Below the pieces are notes generated by a model. That model made no database searches, was not told where the DNA came from, and saw only the letters and a list, made by a program, of their open reading frames with translations. From the NCBI RefSeq assembly GCF_923868895.1, contig NZ_OV350343.1, positions 372,001 to 436,000 on the forward strand: a DNA stretch of 64,000 nucleotides, in the 5' to 3' direction. Every line of letters begins with the position of its first letter. Position 1 is the stretch's first letter. The translations under genes were made by a program, and so were the position numbers. This stretch comes from Halomonas sp. TD01 (GTDB taxonomy: Bacteria; Pseudomonadota; Gammaproteobacteria; Pseudomonadales; Halomonadaceae). Shown piece after piece: positions 9,180-17,086 of this stretch.

Positions 9180-10523
9180 ATGCACGAAACGCCACAAGCG
9201 CTCTCTGTTAGTCAGTTGAATCAGCGCGCCAAGCAGACCCTTGAGCGAGAGGTGGGCGAGGTGTGGGTAGAAGGCGAACTTTCCAATGTTTCCCGCCCGG
9301 CCTCTGGGCATATTTACTTCACGCTGAAGGATGACCGCGCGCAAATTCGCTGTGCACTGTTTCGCCAGCGGGCGCGTTTTGTGGCGGCCCCCATGCGTGA
9401 TGGTGATCAGGTAAAACTACGCGGCCGTGTTTCGCTGTTCGAGCCGCGCGGCGACTATCAGCTGATTGCCGACGCCGTGCAGGCGGCGGGCTTGGGGGAG
9501 CTACTGGCGGCATTTGAGCGCCTAAAAGTGCAGTTGGAAAGCGAAGGCGTGTTTGCCAATGCTCGCCCTCTGCCCTTTCCACCCCGCAAGATTTTGATTT
9601 TGAGTTCTGCCAGCGGCGCAGCGATTCGCGATGTATTGGCGGTGCTGGCGGCTCGCTGGCCCCTGGCGGATGTCACGCTGATTCCGGTGCCCGTACAAGG
9701 TGCCGAGGCCGCCCCCGCCATGATTTCTGCACTGGGGTTATTAAACCGGCAGGCGCGTTTAGACCCTGACCAGGATGTGGTGCTGATCACCCGCGGTGGC
9801 GGTAGCTTAGAGGATTTGTGGGCGTTTAATAACGAGCATCTGGCACGGGCGATTTTTCACTCCCGCTTGCCGGTGATGTCAGCAGTGGGCCACGAGGTAG
9901 ATACCACCCTGGCAGATTTCGCCGCCGATATGCGCGCCCCTACCCCATCGGCGGCGGCCGAGCGTTTAGTACCCGACCAGCAAGCGCTAAAGCACCAATT
10001 GTCACAGCTAGAAAACCGCTTACGTCGTGCCATGCAGGCGCGCTTAGAACGAGATAGCCAACGGTTGGATACCTTGCGTGCCCGCCTTCGCCACCCTGGG
10101 GAGCAGCTTAACCGCCAGCGCCAGTATGTTTCCGCCCTAACCCAACGGCTGCAACGCGCAATGCAGCAAAGCGTTCAGCAGCAGCAAACTAGGGTCACAC
10201 AGTTAAGCAAACGCTTAGCCAGCCAAGACATGGCACGCCTACACCGCACAGAGCAAGAGCGTGTTAGCCAGCTCCAGCGCCGTTTAGCCAGCACTATACA
10301 GCGGGCGTTGGAAGTACGTCAGGCACTCTTGAGTAGCGCTGCCCGTGAGCTAAATGCCGTCAGCCCACTTGCGGTATTGGGGCGCGGCTATGCCATTGCC
10401 CAGGATGAAAAGGGCCATGTCATTCGCCGAGCAGAGGACACCGAGCCAGGCCAGAAACTCTCGCTACGGCTGGGCGAAGGCAGGCTAAGCGTAGAAGTAA
10501 AACGGCGCTACAACAAAAAGTAG
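9180..10523 (+). CDS. xseA: Exonuclease VII large subunit
   Basis: The 447-residue protein has the N-terminal OB-fold (VSQLNQRAKQTLE, then VWVEGELSN and SGHIYFTLKD), the catalytic core with VLITRGGGSLEDLWAFN and SAVGHEVDTTLADF, and a long C-terminal coiled coil (about residues 265-390) typical of XseA. With XseB it forms exonuclease VII, which degrades single-stranded DNA. AAGGTTGCTCC precedes the ATG. xseB is not in the window. A hairpin overlaps the stop codon (10503-10528) but has no T-tract. The neighbouring guaB is divergent. Confidence 0.97.
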   Translation: MHETPQALSVSQLNQRAKQTLEREVGEVWVEGELSNVSRPASGHIYFTLKDDRAQIRCALFRQRARFVAAPMRDGDQVKLRGRVSLFEPRGDYQLIADAVQAAGLGELLAAFERLKVQLESEGVFANARPLPFPPRKILILSSASGAAIRDVLAVLAARWPLADVTLIPVPVQGAEAAPAMISALGLLNRQARLDPDQDVVLITRGGGSLEDLWAFNNEHLARAIFHSRLPVMSAVGHEVDTTLADFAADMRAPTPSAAAERLVPDQQALKHQLSQLENRLRRAMQARLERDSQRLDTLRARLRHPGEQLNRQRQYVSALTQRLQRAMQQSVQQQQTRVTQLSKRLASQDMARLHRTEQERVSQLQRRLASTIQRALEVRQALLSSAARELNAVSPLAVLGRGYAIAQDEKGHVIRRAEDTEPGQKLSLRLGEGRLSVEVKRRYNKK

Positions 10524-10600
10524 CGCCGCGTGAATGGCCATGAGTTTGCCGCTAGTTAGGCCTACGGTGTGACAAATCATGCTTATCATCGACCAACTGT

Positions 10601-10858
10601 TTAGCCGTTCCATCGTTTAACTGATTTGACGTTCTCCTCTAAGTGGTGCGCTGCGCCTCTAGAGCTATAGCTGATATGCAGCGCTTTTTCTTTATCTTGT
10701 TGCTGAGCAGTCACTTTTAGTTCCTCAGCGCTCTCTCGGCTTTTTTGCTTAAGTGAACCGTGATCATCCAGCTCATCAAGATGTAAATCGTCAATATGTG
10801 AATCTTCAATATGTGAATCTTCAATATGTGAATAGTTCTGTTTTCCTTGCTCATCCAT
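10601..10858 (-). CDS. Small acidic protein with tandem S-H-I-E/D-D repeats
   Basis: The frame encodes 85 residues, very rich in Asp, Glu, His, Lys and Ser. GGAGGG sits nine bases before the ATG, a strong reason to accept it as a gene. The N-terminal third consists of near-identical pentapeptides (SHIED, SHIED, SHIDD, LHLDE) encoded by the 15-base tandem repeat at 10776-10835. The remainder is predicted mostly helical and charged, with no membrane segment or signal. I do not recognise the family. It lies between xseA (convergent) and another tiny charged gene, just ahead of a dehydrogenase of a type often stress-induced, so a stress-related role is conceivable but unproven. Confidence 0.6.
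   Translation of the reverse strand: MDEQGKQNYSHIEDSHIEDSHIDDLHLDELDDHGSLKQKSRESAEELKVTAQQQDKEKALHISYSSRGAAHHLEENVKSVKRWNG
10776..10835. repeat. 15-bp in-frame tandem repeat, four units
   Basis: Two exact copies (10791-10805, 10806-10820) are flanked by one copy differing in its last two bases (10821-10835) and one degenerate copy (10776-10790). The unit length keeps the reading frame, so changes in copy number would add or remove one pentapeptide in the overlapping small protein. Confidence 0.9.
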
Positions 10859-10966
10859 GGTGACGCCCTCCGTGTCGTTAAAATAGCTTCGAAAATCACC
10901 TCTTATTTAAAACTATAGCGAACCGCCATTAGCTTTCCATTCAAAACAGCTTAATGATCAAAAAAA

Positions 10967-11020
10967 CCAACCCAACCCAACCCAACCCAACCCAATCCAA
11001 CCCAACCCAATCCAACCCAA
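10967..11020. repeat. CCCAA pentanucleotide microsatellite
   Basis: About eleven units of CCCAA follow one another, two of them changed to TCCAA, so the tract spans roughly 54 bases. It lies upstream of the minus-strand gene that starts at 10858, in the area where its promoter would be. Tracts of this kind are prone to slipped-strand length changes. Confidence 0.92.
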
Positions 11021-11145
11021 CAAATATCGTTAATTTTCATAAATCAAATCAAAAGACAGCGAATATAAATAACAAAAATTAAAATATTAGCATTTAAACC
11101 CACTCACCGGAGATACTGCTAACTATTACAACATCCTATAAAAAA

Positions 11146-11167
11146 GGCGCTACTATTGGGTAGCGCC
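11146..11167 (-). terminator. Intrinsic terminator of the small gene at 11191-11340
   Basis: Read on the minus strand, an eight-base stem GGCGCTAC/GTAGCGCC with a six-base loop is followed by a run of six T residues (11145-11140). It lies 23 bases past the stop of the upstream small gene. Confidence 0.85.
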
Positions 11168-11190
11168 CATTATTAGGCAAACCGGTTAAA

Positions 11191-11340
11191 TTAGTGTTTA
11201 GGTTGCTTGGTGGACGACTTATCGTCGGCATCAGGATTGACATGATGCGTGTCGGGCATCGGATTGGCATCATCATGGTGATCTTGGCGCTGATCTTTCT
11301 TATGATCGTTCTTGTGATCGTCTTTATCAGGTTGCTGCAT
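11191..11340 (-). CDS. 49-residue His/Asp-rich hydrophilic protein
   Basis: The frame extends upstream to 11436, but AGGAGGT seven bases before the ATG at 11340 decides the start. The product is almost entirely Asp, His, Lys, Gln and Pro (MQQPDKDDHKNDHKKDQ at the N-terminus, HHDD and THH later). It has no hydrophobic core and is likely disordered. His-Asp density suggests metal binding or a hydrophilin-like role, which is inference. A strong ribosome-binding site and its own terminator argue that it is expressed. I do not know a named family. Confidence 0.7.
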   Translation of the reverse strand: MQQPDKDDHKNDHKKDQRQDHHDDANPMPDTHHVNPDADDKSSTKQPKH

Positions 11341-11806
11341 ATTACCTCCTATTCCTTGGTAGTCGCCGTATCGCCTTACGTGCCAAGGGGAATGAATTGG
11401 CTTATTCACTATAGTCGCTCGTAACCTACTTGCCATTACGCAAAATAAAAATCATCCAAAGCACGCAGCACACTTACCTTTTATAAAACTTATAAAACAG
11501 CCACTTGTGATATTAATACGTTATTAAAAACGATCTAATAGACATTTCAAATAGTCATTATTAACGTTTTCTATTACCTTTACCGCGGGGTTATCCAGCG
11601 GTTACTTGTCACTTTATGCGCCATTGGTCTACGTTAGAAGCACTCGAATTAAGAACATAAGGCATTCAAAAATAGGGATGCCCTATTTAGCCACTGAAAC
11701 CGGATGAAACATACACTGTCATTTTCAACTCTTCCCAGTGCTGAATCTTTCTAGCCTTCCAATAGGCTAGCGTTAAAAAAATGTGCCAACAAAGGAGTGA
11801 CCGCAC
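11341..11806. other. Divergent non-coding region between the 49-aa gene and the SDR gene
   Basis: This region of 466 bases must contain both divergent promoters. AAAGGAGTGACCGCAC directly precedes the SDR ATG. An inverted repeat CTAGCC-N8-GGCTAG lies at 11751-11770, about 37 bases upstream of that ATG, and could be an operator. Bases 11420-11700 are AT-rich with no open frame worth calling. Confidence 0.5.
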
Positions 11807-12661
11807 ATGAGTGATCAACAGCAACCCCCGCAGCATCAGAATAAACAGCCCGGCGATGAGCATGCGATGCAGCCAACGCCGGAGTATATTCGCGAAAGCT
11901 ACCGCGGTGCCGATAAGCTATTAGATAAAGTTGCTATCATTACTGGTGGCGACAGCGGCATTGGCCGAGCGGTGGCCGTACATTACGCCCGTGAAGGTGC
12001 CGATAGCGTTATTGTGCACCTTAAAGAGCCCAAAGATGCCGACGATACCAAGCGTTTAGTAGAGGCAGAGGGACGCCGTTGCTTGGTGCTGCAAGGCGAC
12101 GTGGCGGAACCCATCTTTTGTGGCGACATTGTGGAACATACCCTGAAAGAGTTCGGCAAGCTCAACGTAGTTATTCATAATGCCGCTGAGCAGTATGACT
12201 GGGACGATGTCACTGACATTCCTGATGAGCAGCTACTACGCACGTTTCAAACGAACGTGTTCAGCCATTTTTATCTCACGAAAGCGGCACTGCCCCACCT
12301 GAGTGAAGGCGACACCATTATCGCCACGTCCTCCATCAACGCCTTCAAAGGCAACGACACACTAATTGACTACACCGCCACGAAAGGCGCCATCCAAGGG
12401 TTTGTACGCTCAATGGCTATGTCGTTAATGGATAGAGGCATTCGGGTTAATGCCGTCGCGCCGGGGCCAATCTGGACACCGTTAATTCCCGCCAGCTTTG
12501 ATGACGAAAAAGTCGCCAACTTTGGCGGGCAAGTCCCCATGAAGCGAGCCGGCCATCCCAGTGAAATTGGCCCAGCGTATGTATACCTCGCCAGCGAAGA
12601 GTCGTCTTACATGAGCGGCCAAACGTTGCACTTAAATGGCGGGGTTATTTTAAATACTTAA
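11807..12661 (+). CDS. SDR family oxidoreductase (YghA/glucose-dehydrogenase type)
   Basis: The 284-residue short-chain dehydrogenase has the cofactor motif TGGDSGIG (46-53), NAA (124-126 region), a catalytic Ser in ATSSINAF (about 175) and the YTATK catalytic pair Y189/K193. The extended hydrophilic N-terminus (about 40 residues, rich in Gln, Pro and His, then PEYIRESYRG) is characteristic of the YghA/YdaD/GsiB-neighbour subgroup, often induced by general stress. The substrate is unknown. The ribosome-binding site is strong. It is monocistronic, converging with the RpiR-type regulator gene. Confidence 0.9.
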   Translation: MSDQQQPPQHQNKQPGDEHAMQPTPEYIRESYRGADKLLDKVAIITGGDSGIGRAVAVHYAREGADSVIVHLKEPKDADDTKRLVEAEGRRCLVLQGDVAEPIFCGDIVEHTLKEFGKLNVVIHNAAEQYDWDDVTDIPDEQLLRTFQTNVFSHFYLTKAALPHLSEGDTIIATSSINAFKGNDTLIDYTATKGAIQGFVRSMAMSLMDRGIRVNAVAPGPIWTPLIPASFDDEKVANFGGQVPMKRAGHPSEIGPAYVYLASEESSYMSGQTLHLNGGVILNT

Positions 12662-12720
12662 GCTTGAATAACTGAGCTTAAGTATCTGCGGTGATCAGTA
12701 AAGCTGCATTTAACGACTTG

Positions 12721-13665
12721 TCAGCGTATTTCGATATCCAACTCGGTGATAAAGCGGTCCCGCCGCGAGATTGCCTTACCTGCCGAGTCGCCTGCCAGGG
12801 TGGCACAAGCATTAATCAGGCACTCCATGGCGGCAAAATAGGCCACCATGCTGTTGGAAATAAAGCTGCTTTCATGGGGCACCAGGATAGATACCTGCGC
12901 ATATTCGACCAGTGCAGAACTAGCGTAGTCGGTTACGGCCAAGGTTTGAATACCGTGAGCCTGCGCCATGCGGCAGACATCCACCACTTGGCGCGTATAG
13001 GGCTGACAGCTGGCGACAATCAGCACGTCACCTTCGGACAACGACGCCAATCCTTCCGCGACCCCATTAGTGGCGTCGCTAAGCAGTGCTACATCAGGAC
13101 GCAACATGCCTAGCCCGTAGGCTGAGAAACTGCACAGTGCATGAAACTGACGCACACCGTACAGCCTTACTCTGGGCGCATTGATCACCGCTTGGGCGAA
13201 AGTTTCAATATCATCATGCTTCACACCCTGTAGAAAGCGATCGATATTGTGTTTGTTTTCAGCGCATAACTGCTCCGCCTGGACATGCAAACTGCGCTTG
13301 TCTGCTGCCAACGCGCTGGCAGCATGGTCGCGGTAAAAAGATGCTGAAGAAGTAAAGTTCGCGCTCAGCAGGACTCTTTGTAAATCACTGAAACGGGCAT
13401 AGCCGAGAGAGCGTGCCAAACGAGAAATACTCGACGGGTTGACCTCTAAACGACGGGCTGCCGAGGAAATAGACAGCAAGACCTGGTCCCCCTGAAGGTC
13501 GATCAGGCGCGCCAGTACTTCCCGTGCTTTAGGGCCAAGTCGCAGCTCACTCTCACCTCTGGCAATACGCAGTGCCAGTTCACGTAGCGCATCCAGCGTT
13601 TGGGGAGGCTGAGTACTTGATGACGCTTGGTCATTCTCACGTCGGGTAGATAAGTTTTCCGGCAT
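12721..13665 (-). CDS. MurR/RpiR family transcriptional regulator
   Basis: The protein has an N-terminal RpiR-type helix-turn-helix (LSISSAARRLEVNPSSISRLARSLGY, shown here as two overlapping helices, about residues 75-100), and a C-terminal SIS domain with VRLYGVRQFHALCSFSAYGL and DVLIVASCQPYTRQVVDVC. SIS domains normally bind phosphosugars. The upstream C45 gene overlaps it. I chose the ATG at 13665, preceded by GGAG at eleven bases, giving about 314 residues; the ATG at 13692 gives 323 and has no better site. As last gene of the ABC-transporter/C45 operon it probably regulates that operon. Confidence 0.85.
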   Translation of the reverse strand: MPENLSTRRENDQASSSTQPPQTLDALRELALRIARGESELRLGPKAREVLARLIDLQGDQVLLSISSAARRLEVNPSSISRLARSLGYARFSDLQRVLLSANFTSSASFYRDHAASALAADKRSLHVQAEQLCAENKHNIDRFLQGVKHDDIETFAQAVINAPRVRLYGVRQFHALCSFSAYGLGMLRPDVALLSDATNGVAEGLASLSEGDVLIVASCQPYTRQVVDVCRMAQAHGIQTLAVTDYASSALVEYAQVSILVPHESSFISNSMVAYFAAMECLINACATLAGDSAGKAISRRDRFITELDIEIR

Positions 13666-14668
13666 AAGCGGGCGGCGCTCCAGTACGATCATAAAGCTGC
13701 CATGCTACACCATCCGCTTCAAGACGCATCACAGCCGTAACCAGGGTATTCTCGTGATCAGGATCGTCAGCGCTAAGCCGCAGAATTGGCAGACCACTGG
13801 CTTGTTGATCATGCAAGATGGCCAGCGGCGCAGTCTCTCCTTCTTTCAGCAGCTGATCCCCACGCTGCTGGCGGTCTCTAGAGGAGTCAGTAATCCATTG
13901 TGACGCCACACCACTCGGGTGATACAGCGCATGATTGGCGTGCACGCTGGGGGCATTCAACGCCCTCTGGGCAGCCCCCCCGCCACCGAACTCAATACTC
14001 GTCACCTCGGGCTGGCCGCACTCGGCAAGCGAAAAATGAAAGCCGCCACACTCATTGTAGCGCTGCAGCAGCGCCACCACGTCGGTTACATTGGGCTGGT
14101 TTAGGGCTGCTCGCCCTAACACCATTCTTGGCACCTTGGGTGTGATATCGAGCAGGCGCAAATTATTGACCGCCTGCACCCAGCCCTGGCGGGTAAACGC
14201 CAGGGTGTGACCGGGTATCGAGCCGGGATAGCAGAAGGCTGTAAACCCTTCTCCCGGCGCTGATGTTACTTCAGCCATAAAGCAGTGGCCGCGGAAAAAT
14301 GGCAGGCCATCTTCATTATGCGCCACCAGCGGCGTTTCTCCGGGAACCGCCAAGGTAGTACAGCCGTCCGGTGCATGGGCCAACAGGTCACCACGGCAGT
14401 TCCAAGCAAATACCGCCTCAATGGGCAGATTAAGGCCTTCCGCAAGCCCCTCTAGCTCTTCCCACACCTGGGGGAAATCACGCTGCGTATTGGCTGCCAT
14501 GGTAGCAACAGCATTCTGGTGAATCGGGTCGTTAATCTCGGCCCAAATAGCGCTCGGCAACAGAAACCGATGCACCGCATCGCGCCCTGCGCGACCAAGG
14601 GCAACGCCAATGTCGCGTGGCTGTCCGTTGATAATCTGCCAGCCAATAGAGCTTACTTGTTTAGACAT
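13637..14668 (-). CDS. C45 family (acyl-CoA:6-APA acyltransferase-like) Ntn hydrolase
   Basis: The 343-residue protein matches the C45 autoproteolytic family. The sequence APDGCTTLAV places the nucleophile at C103, after the Gly-Cys bond at which such precursors cleave themselves. VAHNEDG (about 115-121) and a GWVQAVNNL stretch are further typical motifs. Related enzymes hydrolyse or transfer acyl groups on amides such as N-acylated peptides and penicillins. There is no signal peptide, so it should act in the cytoplasm. Its start overlaps the end of the ABC ATPase gene by eight bases, so its substrate is probably what the transporter imports. The true substrate cannot be told. Confidence 0.85.
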   Translation of the reverse strand: MSKQVSSIGWQIINGQPRDIGVALGRAGRDAVHRFLLPSAIWAEINDPIHQNAVATMAANTQRDFPQVWEELEGLAEGLNLPIEAVFAWNCRGDLLAHAPDGCTTLAVPGETPLVAHNEDGLPFFRGHCFMAEVTSAPGEGFTAFCYPGSIPGHTLAFTRQGWVQAVNNLRLLDITPKVPRMVLGRAALNQPNVTDVVALLQRYNECGGFHFSLAECGQPEVTSIEFGGGGAAQRALNAPSVHANHALYHPSGVASQWITDSSRDRQQRGDQLLKEGETAPLAILHDQQASGLPILRLSADDPDHENTLVTAVMRLEADGVAWQLYDRTGAPPAYAGKLIYPT

Positions 14669-15389
14669 GGCGCAGAAAATCCTTCATCCGGTCATTAGGC
14701 GGGTTATCGATGACATCAACAGGGTTGGCATCAACAGCAATTTTGCCGTGTTCCATAAAAATCAAGCGTGTGCCCACCTGCTTGGCAAAGGACATTTCAT
14801 GGGTCACCACCACCATAGTCATATGCTCTTCTGCCAATTTATGCATGACAGTCAGCACTTCCTGTTTTAGCTCAGGATCAAGCGCCGAGGTAGGTTCATC
14901 AAACAGCATTACTTTGGGCTTGATCGCTAGCGCTCGAGCAATCGCTACCCGCTGCTGCTGGCCACCCGAAAGCTCATGGGGGTAGTGTTTGGATTTGTCC
15001 CCTAGGCCGACCTTCTCCAGTAGCTCCTGGGCACTAATGTCAGCAGCCTTGCGCCCCATACCTCGCACATGGCGTTGACCAAAGGCCACATTTTCCAGCG
15101 CTGTCATCTGTGGAAACAGGTTGAACTGCTGGAAGACCATGCCCGCTTCCTGGCGAATTTCACGCAGCGTTTTGTTCCCCCCTTTAACGCTCATACCGTC
15201 AACAAGAAGGTCACCCGAGGTAATCATTTCCAGCCCATTAATACAGCGCAGCAAGGTGGATTTTCCAGAACCGGATGGCCCTATTAGCACGACCACTTCG
15301 CCACGATTAATTTCCAGATCAACCTTTTCAAGTACCTTAAGCGGGCCAAAGTGCTTGGACACATTTTTGAACTCTATGATGGCGCTCAT
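14661..15389 (-). CDS. Polar amino-acid ABC transporter ATP-binding protein
   Basis: The 242-residue ATPase has Walker A GPSGSGKS (37-44), signature LSGGQQQR, Walker [15 protein letters not shown] and the H-loop in VVVTHEM, the standard set of the GlnQ/HisP group. An upstream extension to 15476 is open, but the ATG at 15389 overlaps the permease stop as ATGA. It energises the transporter made with the permease and binding protein encoded just upstream. Confidence 0.95.
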   Translation of the reverse strand: MSAIIEFKNVSKHFGPLKVLEKVDLEINRGEVVVLIGPSGSGKSTLLRCINGLEMITSGDLLVDGMSVKGGNKTLREIRQEAGMVFQQFNLFPQMTALENVAFGQRHVRGMGRKAADISAQELLEKVGLGDKSKHYPHELSGGQQQRVAIARALAIKPKVMLFDEPTSALDPELKQEVLTVMHKLAEEHMTMVVVTHEMSFAKQVGTRLIFMEHGKIAVDANPVDVIDNPPNDRMKDFLRHV

Positions 15390-16042
15390 AAGATCCTCAT
15401 CCGCTTCTCGATGATACGCAGCAGCAGCGACAGCGTGCCGGTCATAATTAGGTAGAACACGGCAACCGCCGTCCATATTTCGACCGCGCGGAAGTTAGCC
15501 GCCATGATTTCCTGGCCAGTGCGCGTCAGTTCGCCGACGCCGATCACAATAAACAAGGAGGTATCTTTCAGACTGACAATGCACTGGTTACCCAGCGGTG
15601 GAATCAACCGACGAAAGGCCAGTGGGCCAACGATATAGACCACCACTTTCCAGCGCGGCAAACCAATGGCGCGTCCTGCCTCGGTTAATCCTTTTGAGAT
15701 CGATAGCACTGCGCCACGCACAATCTCAGCAACATACGCCCCGGCATTAATAACGATCGCAAGAATGGCCGTTGTCATCGGGTCAATACGGATATCCACC
15801 AATACCGGCAAGGCGAAGTATAGAAACATCACCTGGACAACAATCGGCGTGCCACGAATGATTTCGACGTAGATAAACGCAAGCGTATTGAGAATATAGC
15901 CGCCGTAGGCACGCATCAGGCCAATAACAGCCCCCAATGAAATACCACCGATCAAGCCCGTTACGGTGATATACAGCGTGATTTTTGCCCCATGGAATAG
16001 TTGAGGCAGGAAATTAATGATAATCGACCAATCGACATTCAT
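15386..16042 (-). CDS. Polar amino-acid ABC transporter permease
   Basis: This 218-residue inner-membrane protein has about five hydrophobic segments and the EAA loop ([20 protein letters not shown], about residues 141-160) that docks to the ATPase. [11 protein letters not shown] is typical of the HisM/GlnP family. Only one permease is encoded, so it would work as a homodimer. The stop overlaps the ATPase start by four bases. Confidence 0.94.
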   Translation of the reverse strand: MNVDWSIIINFLPQLFHGAKITLYITVTGLIGGISLGAVIGLMRAYGGYILNTLAFIYVEIIRGTPIVVQVMFLYFALPVLVDIRIDPMTTAILAIVINAGAYVAEIVRGAVLSISKGLTEAGRAIGLPRWKVVVYIVGPLAFRRLIPPLGNQCIVSLKDTSLFIVIGVGELTRTGQEIMAANFRAVEIWTAVAVFYLIMTGTLSLLLRIIEKRMRIL

Positions 16043-16069
16043 TGCCTTGCTCCTGATCTATCGAACTCA

Positions 16070-16091
16070 GCGGAGGGACACTGCCCTCCGC
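16070..16091 (-). other. Intercistronic hairpin between binding-protein and permease genes
   Basis: An eight-base perfect stem GCGGAGGG/CCCTCCGC with a six-base loop lies in the 72-base gap. There is no T-tract. Such hairpins after the binding-protein cistron usually protect its mRNA and give excess of the binding protein over membrane subunits. Confidence 0.6.
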
Positions 16092-16114
16092 AAGATGTAT
16101 GGAATAATCAGGCG

Positions 16115-16852
16115 TTATTCAGTCGGTGCTTCACCAAACCACTTGGCATAGATTTCATCGTAGCGACCATCTTCACGCATGGCGGCTAACACGCCATTAA
16201 CCGGCTCGACCAGCTCGCTCCCCTTGGGAAAAGCAATGCCATACTCGTGCGCCATCATCTGCTCGCCTACGGCTTTAACCTGGCCGTCACCAGCAGTGGC
16301 GATGTAGTAGAGAACGTTGGGCGTATCATGCATAGCGGCTTCGACACGGCCAGTGCGTAATTCAAGGTAGGCGTTATCGATATTGGGGAATTGGCGTAGC
16401 TGGGTGTCGGTGAAGTTATCCCGGGCGTAATCAGCAGCGGAGGTGCCGGTGCGCACGGCCAGGGTTTTGCCCGCTAGGTCTTCTGCGCTTTCGATATCGC
16501 TATCGATTGGCACCATGATACGGAAGCCGCTTTCATAGTAGCCATCCGAAAAATCGATCACCTCAGCACGGTCTTCGCGGATGGTGATACCCGCCAGGGC
16601 AACATCTAACTGGCCGGTCTGCAGGCCAGGAATAATGCCGTTGAAATCCATTGGCCGCAGTTCGAAATCCAACTCAAGCTCTTCGGCAATCATTGTCCAC
16701 ATGTCGATATCGAAGCCGACATATTCACCGTCCTGGGCAAATTCAAAGGGCACAAAGGCAGTATCGGTGGCAACCACTAGCTTTTCCGCAGCGGCAGTCG
16801 TGGCAGTGAGAGAGAAAGCAGTAGCAGCCATTAGAGTGGTTAGTGTCTTCAT
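16115..16852 (-). CDS. Polar amino-acid ABC transporter periplasmic binding protein
   Basis: From the ATG at 16852 the product is 245 residues, with a signal peptide ([20 protein letters not shown], then Ala-Ala) and a family 3 solute-binding domain: [47 protein letters not shown] lies eight bases before the ATG; the open frame upstream to 17020 is not coding. The closest relatives are glutamine-binding-type proteins, but the ligand may be a derivative that the C45 enzyme of the same operon processes. Confidence 0.95.
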   Translation of the reverse strand: MKTLTTLMAATAFSLTATTAAAEKLVVATDTAFVPFEFAQDGEYVGFDIDMWTMIAEELELDFELRPMDFNGIIPGLQTGQLDVALAGITIREDRAEVIDFSDGYYESGFRIMVPIDSDIESAEDLAGKTLAVRTGTSAADYARDNFTDTQLRQFPNIDNAYLELRTGRVEAAMHDTPNVLYYIATAGDGQVKAVGEQMMAHEYGIAFPKGSELVEPVNGVLAAMREDGRYDEIYAKWFGEAPTE

Positions 16853-17028
16853 GGGGTAATCCTCGTGACGTCGATGTTGTTGGCAATTTGTGAGTGACGT
16901 TGCGTGCAGATAACGGCGTTGTTCGTTGTTGTTGGTTTGGATTAGCTTCTTCAAATCTGCATGCAAATATAATTGCACAGATAACAAAAATGACCAAATA
17001 TTTGCATTAATTTTTTGCACGCATGCGA

Positions 17029-17055
17029 AGCCGGATGTCGTAAAGACACCCGGCT
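17029..17055 (-). terminator. Hairpin after argA
   Basis: An 11-base stem with one G-T pair (AGCCGG-x-TGTC on one side) and a five-base loop lies 32 bases past the argA stop. No T-tract follows on the minus strand, so termination at this point is uncertain. Confidence 0.4.
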
Positions 17056-17086
17056 CGGCTAGCGTTTTCTGTTTAAATAAGCGCTC

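Larger units (their letters stand above)
10859..11190. other. AT-rich non-coding stretch with a pentanucleotide repeat and a terminator
   Basis: This gene-free stretch of 332 bases holds the ribosome-binding site and presumed promoter of the 10601-10858 gene, the CCCAA-type repeat at 10967-11020 and the terminator at 11146-11167 of the next small gene. Bases 11025-11140 are strongly AT-rich and show no other feature. Confidence 0.6.

Noticed and set aside
10967..11020. CRISPR array as explanation of the CCCAA tract
   Set aside because: The unit is five bases with no spacers and no cas genes nearby; it is a simple microsatellite.
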